A stretch of DNA of 64,000 nucleotides, taken from assembly GCA_964542535.1 (NCBI GenBank), contig CAZIUE010000007.1, positions 62,001-126,000 on the forward strand, in the 5' to 3' direction. The stretch is from Pseudopelobacter sp964542535. Its GTDB lineage: Bacteria > Desulfobacterota > Desulfuromonadia > Geobacterales > Pseudopelobacteraceae. Numbering within the stretch: the first letter of the stretch is position 1; every line of letters begins with the position of its first letter. The translations under genes were made by a program, and so were the position numbers. This document shows, one piece after another, positions 59,149 through 64,000 of the stretch. Below the pieces are notes generated by a model. The model did no database searches and was not told where the DNA came from. It was given only the letters and a program-made list of their open reading frames with translations.

Positions 59149-59631
59149 ATGGATCAGAGCTACATCGGATTCCTATCGCTGCTAATAGGATGGACTGCCT
59201 TGATCACGTCAGCCACATCGCTGAGGCTTGGAATCAGAAATCGTGAGGAGAATAGGAGGCAAGCACTTCTGAGCAAAAAGACACAGGTTCTTGAAAAGGT
59301 ATATGAACGTCGTGCAAAGCTCGGTCACCTGGCCTTAGTTATAGCTCAACAGCTAAACTGCTACGCAGATAATCCGGAGCTGAAGACAACACCACCATTG
59401 CGATTTGAAGATGCAAGCAAAAATATCCAGGTAATTCAGAAGTCAATTGATGACTGCGAGAAATTTACCGAGAACGTCCGGAAGTTGAAACCTACTGATG
59501 TTGAGTCTTGGGAAGATATGCTTGCTGCGTCTACAGGTTTTCTTCTTCACGTTAAAGAGGATATCGAAAAAGAGAAAATTTTTCTGAATGAGCTGAGAGA
59601 AATGTCTCTGAATATGAAGGCCAATGTGTAA
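59149..59631 (+). CDS. Membrane-anchored coiled-coil protein of unknown function, AT-rich
   Basis: The 160-residue protein has one N-terminal membrane helix (FLSLLIGWTALITSATSLRL, about 7-26), then a long charged helical region likely to form a coiled coil (NREENRRQALLSKKTQVLEK, KNIQVIQKSIDDCEKF, HVKEDIEKEKIFLNEL). GAGGTAAG lies before the ATG. Like the lipoprotein 98 bp upstream, it is AT-rich compared with its neighbours, and the two may be a transferred pair. No known family is recognised. Confidence 0.65.
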   Translation: MDQSYIGFLSLLIGWTALITSATSLRLGIRNREENRRQALLSKKTQVLEKVYERRAKLGHLALVIAQQLNCYADNPELKTTPPLRFEDASKNIQVIQKSIDDCEKFTENVRKLKPTDVESWEDMLAASTGFLLHVKEDIEKEKIFLNELREMSLNMKANV

Positions 59632-60026
59632 GAAATATTGCTTTCAACCAGCGGCACGATCGGTCCCAAAACCGGCCCGGTCAGGCTTATGACGTTGGCG
59701 CAGAAAGTGGAGGGAATGAGAAGAACGGAAATGCCGGGGAGACTTCCCCTGTTTTGGGGAGAGTTCAGGGGGGAGCTTTTTTGCCAAACAGGGACGCATG
59801 ACTGATTGCATGTGCACACACATGTGGGATCGCGTGCGGGAACTGACGCGCCGCATGCTCCGACTCAAACCGCTGCCAACTGCCCAATTGCCTCTGGATA
59901 TCCTGGACATGCGGCTGAAAACATCTCCCCAGACACCCCTCTCCCCAGGAAGAGCCTGACCAGAATCGAAACGATTGTCGCCGCTGGGGAGGCCTGGATT
60001 GTTCGCCTTCTTTAGGAGGAATTGCC
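59632..60026. other. Intergenic region before decarboxylase gene
   Basis: The 395 bp contain a terminator-like structure at 59743-59782 and the ribosome site AGGAGGAATTG at 60013-60023. I see no RNA gene or coding frame; a CATGTG/CACATG pair at 59810-59826 is a short inverted repeat of unknown meaning. Confidence 0.35.
59743..59782 (+). terminator. Putative terminator after AT-rich gene pair
   Basis: CTTCCCCTG (59743-59751) can pair with CAGGGGGGAG (59766-59775) and is followed by C and six Ts (59777-59782). Confidence 0.5.
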
Positions 60027-61664
60027 ATGGAACCTGCTGAAACAACGATCGGAGAATATCTCATTCACAGGCTGTATCAGCTGGGGGTGCAGCATGCCTT
60101 TGGCATTCCGGGCGATTACGTGCTCGGCTTTTACAAGCAGCTGGAAGAGAGCCGGATCACAATCATCAACACCTGTGATGAGCAGGGTGCAGGCTTTGCG
60201 GCCAACGCCTATGCGCGCGTGCGCGGTTTGGGGGCTGTCTGCGTTACCTATGGCGTGGGAGGGTTGAAGGTGGTGAATACCACCGCCCAGGCCTATGCCG
60301 AAGAGACCGCGGTGGTTGTGATCAGCGGGGCGCCGGGCGTCAGGGAGCAGGCGGGGAATCCCCTGCTGCACCACAAGGTCAAGGAGTTCGACACCCAGCT
60401 GAAAGTATTCCAACAGCTTACCGTCGCCCAGACCGTGCTGGACAACCCGGCAACGGCCTGCCGGGAGATCAACCGGGTACTGGGTGCCGCACTCTGCTAC
60501 AGACGCCCGGTCTACATCGAGCTTCCCCGCGACATGGTTGCCGTGAAAATTATCCCGCAGGAGGAGCCGCTGCAGCCGCCCGACGTGGACAGGGAACCGT
60601 TCAGGGAGGCCGTGCGGGAAGCGGTGGACATGATCAACCGGGCCACACAGCCGGTCATCGTGGCCGGCGTGGAATTGTTGCGCTACGGGATGCACCACTA
60701 TCTGCAGGAGCTGGTGGAAAAAACGAATATTCCGGTCACTGCGACCCTCCTGGGCAAGTCGGCCATGGGCGAGCGCCACCCACGGTACATCGGGCTGTAT
60801 GAAGGAGGTTTGAGCCGGGAGGATATCGGGCAGTATGTGGAGAGCAGCGATTGCATCATTTTCCTGGGGGTTCTCCTGACCGACCTGGACCTGGGGATCT
60901 TTACCGCCCATCTCGACCAGGGAAAATCGATTCATGCCACCAGCGAAAAGACCTCCATCCGCCATCACACGTATCCCGGAGTCTATCTCAACGGTTTTCT
61001 GCGGGGACTTTTACAGGCCGATATCCGGCGCCGGGAGACCTGCGAGACACCCCATGCTCCTGCGCCGATCCCATTTCACCCCGCCCCCGATACCAGGATC
61101 ACGGTGGAGCGCCTGTTCCAGCGCCTGGAAACGTTTTTCGACGACAGCACGTTCGTCATCGCCGATACGGGTGATGCGCTGTTTGCCGCGGCGGATATCT
61201 CCATTCCCCGGGCAGCGGAATTCATGTCTTCGGCTTATTATGCTTCGCTGGGGTTTGCGGTGCCCGCCAGTCTCGGGGTCCAACTGGCACTCCCCACCCT
61301 GCGCCCACTCGTTCTGGTCGGCGACGGGGCCTTTCAGATGACCGGGATGGAAGTTGCGACCGCCGCCCGCTACCAGCTCAACCCGATCATCGTTGTGCTG
61401 AACAATTCGGGCTATGGGACGGAAAGACCGATGCTGGACGGGAGCTTCAATGACCTGTATCCATGGCGCTACGCGCGCCTCCCCGAGCTGCTTGGCGCCG
61501 GTAAAGGTTTCGACGTTCAGACGGAAGAACAGCTGGAAGCCGCTTTGGAAGCGGCCCGCAGCTACCGTGAAGGTTTTTGCATCCTGGATGTTCGGCTTGA
61601 TCCGTACGATTTCTCCCCTGCTTTGCGGCGAATGACCAGCGTCCTGGGGAAAAAGGTGAAGTAA
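60027..61664 (+). CDS. Thiamine-diphosphate-dependent 2-oxoacid decarboxylase (PDC/IPDC family)
   Basis: The 545-residue enzyme has the pyruvate/indolepyruvate decarboxylase layout: the Pyr domain with catalytic Glu52 (NTCDEQGAGFAANAYAR), a central domain, and the PP domain with the TPP motif GDGAFQMTGMEVATAARYQ ending in VVLNNSGYGTERP. The PDC double-His is present (GNPLLHHKVK). It would turn a 2-oxoacid into an aldehyde and CO2. The precise substrate (pyruvate, branched or aromatic) is not certain. It is not the phosphonopyruvate decarboxylase type, which is shorter and split differently. AGGAGG lies 8 nt before the ATG. Confidence 0.9.
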   Translation: MEPAETTIGEYLIHRLYQLGVQHAFGIPGDYVLGFYKQLEESRITIINTCDEQGAGFAANAYARVRGLGAVCVTYGVGGLKVVNTTAQAYAEETAVVVISGAPGVREQAGNPLLHHKVKEFDTQLKVFQQLTVAQTVLDNPATACREINRVLGAALCYRRPVYIELPRDMVAVKIIPQEEPLQPPDVDREPFREAVREAVDMINRATQPVIVAGVELLRYGMHHYLQELVEKTNIPVTATLLGKSAMGERHPRYIGLYEGGLSREDIGQYVESSDCIIFLGVLLTDLDLGIFTAHLDQGKSIHATSEKTSIRHHTYPGVYLNGFLRGLLQADIRRRETCETPHAPAPIPFHPAPDTRITVERLFQRLETFFDDSTFVIADTGDALFAAADISIPRAAEFMSSAYYASLGFAVPASLGVQLALPTLRPLVLVGDGAFQMTGMEVATAARYQLNPIIVVLNNSGYGTERPMLDGSFNDLYPWRYARLPELLGAGKGFDVQTEEQLEAALEAARSYREGFCILDVRLDPYDFSPALRRMTSVLGKKVK

Positions 61665-61675
61665 TTCCCGTTTCA

Positions 61676-61796
61676 CATCAAAGATGATATCAAGGCGGCG
61701 AGGGAGAGGGCGACGGATGCGTACGAGAATAGTACGTTGAGGAGCCTTGGCTGAGCCAACGAGGAGAGTGCGTTTTACGTTGGAACTGGAAGGGTG
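61676..61796 (+). repeat. Dispersed intergenic repeat, copy 2
   Basis: This is the partner of 5545-5665 in inverted orientation. It too begins just after the stop codon of a plus-strand gene (12 bp). The two copies are alike over about 120 bp. Confidence 0.85.
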
Positions 61797-61820
61797 TAAT
61801 CGCCCGCAACCGCCGCCATC

Positions 61821-61871
61821 TTGACAGCTTCCCCCTGGTGATGGTACGGTGACATTTGTAATCTATTACAA
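61821..61871 (+). promoter_or_regulatory. lexA promoter with operator-like palindrome
   Basis: A perfect TTGACA (61821-61826) and TACGGT (61845-61850) are 18 bp apart. TTGTAATCTATTACAA (61856-61871) is a perfect inverted repeat over the transcription start, the expected place for LexA autorepression. It does not resemble the E. coli or Gram-positive SOS box. Confidence 0.6.
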
Positions 61872-61891
61872 GTGTAAACGGAGTATCACCC

Positions 61892-62545
61892 ATGGAAGCG
61901 CTCTCACCCCGTCAGAACGACGTCCTGGATTTCCTCAGGGAGTTCCTGGACAGCAACGGCTACCCCCCCACGCTGCGGGAAATCGCCCGCCATCTGGATA
62001 TCAGCGGCACCGTGGCGGTCGTGCGTCACCTGGAGGCGCTGGAGAAAAAGGGGTGGATCAGGCGCCAGCCGGGCGCGTTCCGCTCCATCAGCCTGGTGGC
62101 TGAAAAGCCCGTCCTCTATCCCCTGGATGAGGAGGGGATCTTCTCTGCTGACCAGCTCTCTGTTTCGCTGCCCATCGTGGGAACGGTGCGGGCCGGCACT
62201 CCGGAGATCCCCCGGGAAGACATCGAAGGGTACCTCTCCCTGGACAGGAGCATTGCCGCCAGCGGCGGCAGCTTCTTCCTGCGCATCAGGGGTGATTCCA
62301 TGAAGAACGCCGGCATGCTCCCCGGCGATCTGGTATTGATCCGCCCCCAGTCCACGGCTGACAATGGTGACGTGGTGGTGGCCCTGGTGGATGGCGAGGC
62401 CACGGTCAAACGCTTCTTCCGCGAGGAAGGGGGGATCAGGCTTCAGCCCGAGAACGAACTGCTGGAGCCGATCCTGATCGCTGCCGACAGCGCCGACGTC
62501 ACCGTCATCGGCAAGGTGGTCTCCCTCTTCCGGCCAACGGTCTGA
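61892..62545 (+). CDS. lexA: LexA repressor
   Basis: The 217-residue SOS repressor has an N-terminal winged helix (LSPRQNDVLDFLREFL, PPTLREIARHLDISG) and a C-terminal S24 peptidase-like domain with the self-cleavage bond Ala101-Gly102 (VGTVRAGTP), catalytic Ser136 (GDSMKNAGMLPGD) and Lys173 (EATVKRFF). RecA filaments trigger its cleavage after DNA damage. The ATG lies 20 bp after an operator-like palindrome. Residues around the recognition helix differ from the E. coli protein, in line with the different operator. A small gene and convergent dinB follow. Confidence 0.95.
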   Translation: MEALSPRQNDVLDFLREFLDSNGYPPTLREIARHLDISGTVAVVRHLEALEKKGWIRRQPGAFRSISLVAEKPVLYPLDEEGIFSADQLSVSLPIVGTVRAGTPEIPREDIEGYLSLDRSIAASGGSFFLRIRGDSMKNAGMLPGDLVLIRPQSTADNGDVVVALVDGEATVKRFFREEGGIRLQPENELLEPILIAADSADVTVIGKVVSLFRPTV

Positions 62546-62550
62546 ATCCC

Positions 62551-62802
62551 ATGCAGCGGCACCAGACCCGTGAACAGATACGCGTGGCGGTCATCTTCGG
62601 CGCGAACGGCAGGATCCAGCCGGTATGGTTCGAGTGGCGTCGCCGCAAGCATACCGTGACGGCCATCACCTACCGCTACGAGGGACGGCAGGGAGAGTCG
62701 CGACTGCTGCACTTCACCGTCACCGACGAGGGGGGGCTCTACGAGCTGACCTACAACACCCATGACCAGACCTGGCAGTTGCGGGGAATCGAGGTGGAGT
62801 AG
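62551..62802 (+). CDS. Small hypothetical protein downstream of lexA
   Basis: The 83-residue protein begins 6 bp after the lexA stop, so it is probably cotranscribed with it and SOS-controlled. It is beta-rich and basic (IRVAVIFGANGRIQPVWFEW, RRRKHTVTAITYRYEGRQ, HFTVTDEGGLYELTYNTHDQ) and lacks a known motif. Similar short genes are found beside lexA/dinB/imuB-type mutagenesis genes in related bacteria, but the function is unknown to me. It ends 8 bp before the convergent dinB stop. Confidence 0.72.
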   Translation: MQRHQTREQIRVAVIFGANGRIQPVWFEWRRRKHTVTAITYRYEGRQGESRLLHFTVTDEGGLYELTYNTHDQTWQLRGIEVE

Positions 62803-62810
62803 GGGGAGTG

Positions 62811-64000
62811 TCACTCCACATCGATGTTCCTGATTCCATCGGGACGCCAGCTGGGTGGTATCACCTGACTCCCAGCCTTTTCCTTGCCAGGAATCAGACT
62901 CCCGAACGTCACCGCCACGCCTCCATATTTTGCGTTCAGCTGATCCATGGCCTGCGTTGCCAATAGCCTCTTCCGCTCATCCTCGAACAGCGGCAGCTGC
63001 TCAGCCTGGTGCCTCAGGTTCGACAGGCGCACCCCCATGAGGCGCACCGGTTGTTCCAACTCCACGCTGTCCAGAATCGACAGGGCCGCCCGGTAGATCT
63101 CGTCGCTCAGGTTGATGTAGTTCCTGAGGGTCATCTGTCTGCCGAAGCTGGAGAAGAAGTCGGCGTAGCGCACGTAGAGGGAGACCGTCCTGCCCGAGAC
63201 GTTGTAACGCCTCGCCCGGCTGCCGACCATCTCGGAGAGCCGCAGCAGGAAGCGCCGGATCTCCTGGGGATCGTCGATGTCCCGATCCAGGGTGCTGCTG
63301 TGACCGACGGACTTCACCTCCTCCTCTTCACCAAAGGGGATCACCGGAGAATCGTCTCTCCCCTGGCCCATCTCTTTCAACCGCACGCCGGTGATGCCGA
63401 ATTTCCTCACCAGCCGCTCTTCGTCGCAGCGCCCCAGTTGTCCGCAGGTCGTGATGTTCATCAACGTAAGCTGGTGGGCGGTTTTCTTTCCGATACCGCA
63501 CAGATCCCGCACCGGCAGACGATCCATGATCCGCGGGACATCCTCCGGGGTGATGATCGTCAGGCCGTCAGGCTTCTGCATGTCACTGGCCAGCTTGGCC
63601 AGAAGCTTGTTGGGGGCGATGCCGATGGAGCAGGTGATGTTGAAACAGTGCCTGATGCGGGATTTGATCAGATAGGCGATCCGCTCCGCTGAATCGAAGA
63701 GCCTGATGGAGCCGGTCACGTCCATCCAGGCCTCGTCGATGCTGAATACCTCCACCTGGGGGGTGTAGTCGCGGAAGATATCTACGATCCGGGAGGAGGT
63801 GTGCCGGTATTTCCGGTTGTCCCCCACCACCACGATCATCTGGGGACAGAGCTTCTTTCCCTCCCAGACCGCCATGCCGGTCCTGACGCCGAAGGCCCGC
63901 GCCTCGTAGGAACAGGTGGTGATGACCGTGCGGCCGCCGGAGCCCACCACAGCGATTGGTTTGCCGCGCAGGGCCGGGTTTGCCGACTGTTCCACCGAGG
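62811..64000 (-). CDS. dinB: DNA polymerase IV (Y family), 5' end beyond window
   Basis: The frame is open to the right edge, beginning SVEQSANPALRGKPIAV, so about 15-20 N-terminal residues (with the first catalytic Asp) are missing. The visible part has the palm motif FSIDEAWMDVT with the other catalytic acids and SIGIAPNKLLAKLASDMQKP. The thumb has the helix-hairpin-helix LCGIGKKTAHQL, and the little finger is at the C-terminus. No beta-clamp motif is obvious beyond EQLPLFED, which does fit the QLxLF-type clamp-binding peptide (about 50 residues from the end). It performs error-prone lesion bypass. It is convergent with lexA. Confidence 0.94.
   Translation of the reverse strand, partial: SVEQSANPALRGKPIAVVGSGGRTVITTCSYEARAFGVRTGMAVWEGKKLCPQMIVVVGDNRKYRHTSSRIVDIFRDYTPQVEVFSIDEAWMDVTGSIRLFDSAERIAYLIKSRIRHCFNITCSIGIAPNKLLAKLASDMQKPDGLTIITPEDVPRIMDRLPVRDLCGIGKKTAHQLTLMNITTCGQLGRCDEERLVRKFGITGVRLKEMGQGRDDSPVIPFGEEEEVKSVGHSSTLDRDIDDPQEIRRFLLRLSEMVGSRARRYNVSGRTVSLYVRYADFFSSFGRQMTLRNYINLSDEIYRAALSILDSVELEQPVRLMGVRLSNLRHQAEQLPLFEDERKRLLATQAMDQLNAKYGGVAVTFGSLIPGKEKAGSQVIPPSWRPDGIRNIDVE

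Noticed and set aside
60027..61664. Phosphonopyruvate decarboxylase partner for PepM
   Set aside because: Length and motifs (HHKVK, CDEQ, C-terminal GDG...NN) fit the pyruvate/indolepyruvate decarboxylase group, and it is nearly 60 kb from pepM.

Overview
The window looks like a chromosomal segment of a high-GC anaerobic deltaproteobacterium of the Geobacter/Pelobacter group (Desulfuromonadales/Geobacterales). Supporting signs are a geopeptide radical-SAM system, a three-piece archaeal-type glutamate synthase with ferredoxin domains, indolepyruvate:ferredoxin oxidoreductase, a ferritin-like protein, PocR- and DUF4388-type sensory proteins, many two-component proteins, and a lexA/dinB arrangement. 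The species cannot be fixed from the sequence alone.

Layout. 1-2.6 kb (minus): a phosphonate-type operon, SerA-like dehydrogenase > PEP phosphomutase > ATP-grasp ligase (the last runs off the left edge). 2.6-5.5 kb: a small membrane protein whose 3' end lies in 7-bp tandem repeats, then nadE. 5.5-6.3 kb: a gene-free stretch with a dispersed repeat, a terminator and a good sigma-54 promoter. 6.3-11.4 kb: glutamate synthase split into a glutaminase piece, an FMN/FeS piece and a GXGXG-GltD-ferredoxin fusion. 11.4-14.6 kb: an accessory region in which a 468-bp direct repeat brackets an IS/MITE-like scrap, a HicAB toxin-antitoxin pair and a group II intron remnant. The right repeat copy is the end of an intact geopeptide radical SAM/SPASM maturase; the left copy is a truncated duplicate. 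A 34-codon precursor gene, too short for ordinary ORF calling, sits just upstream of the maturase with a hairpin terminator between them. 14.66-20.1 kb: a divergent TonB receptor, a periplasmic binding protein and a hybrid histidine kinase. 20.2-25.8 kb: tRNA-Pro, pgi, and an iorA-iorB-paaK operon for aryl-2-oxoacid oxidation. 25.9-33.5 kb: a membrane-anchored unknown, a ferritin-like protein, a DEAD helicase, htpG, a YcgN-like cysteine cluster protein and an HD-GYP response regulator. 33.8-39 kb: comEC, a diguanylate cyclase response regulator and hisS. 39-48.7 kb: oligoendopeptidase F, a second TonB receptor, a TauE exporter, an M42 peptidase, a cupin, a methyltransferase with a PfpI protein, and purT. 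49-56 kb: a chemoreceptor, a MerR regulator preceded by a stand-alone copy of its own effector domain, a DUF4388 protein and a PocR histidine kinase. 56-64 kb: an unknown, an epoxide hydrolase, two AT-rich (probably acquired) unknowns, a 2-oxoacid decarboxylase, a second copy of the dispersed repeat, lexA, a small unknown and dinB (cut by the right edge).

Most of the window is ordinary housekeeping and signalling. The parts most worth attention are the phosphonate operon, the geopeptide RiPP locus with its rearranged flank, the MerR/stand-alone-effector pair with a 19-bp-spacer promoter, the sigma-54 promoter of the glutamate synthase operon, and the ~120-bp repeat shared by two distant intergenic regions in opposite orientation.
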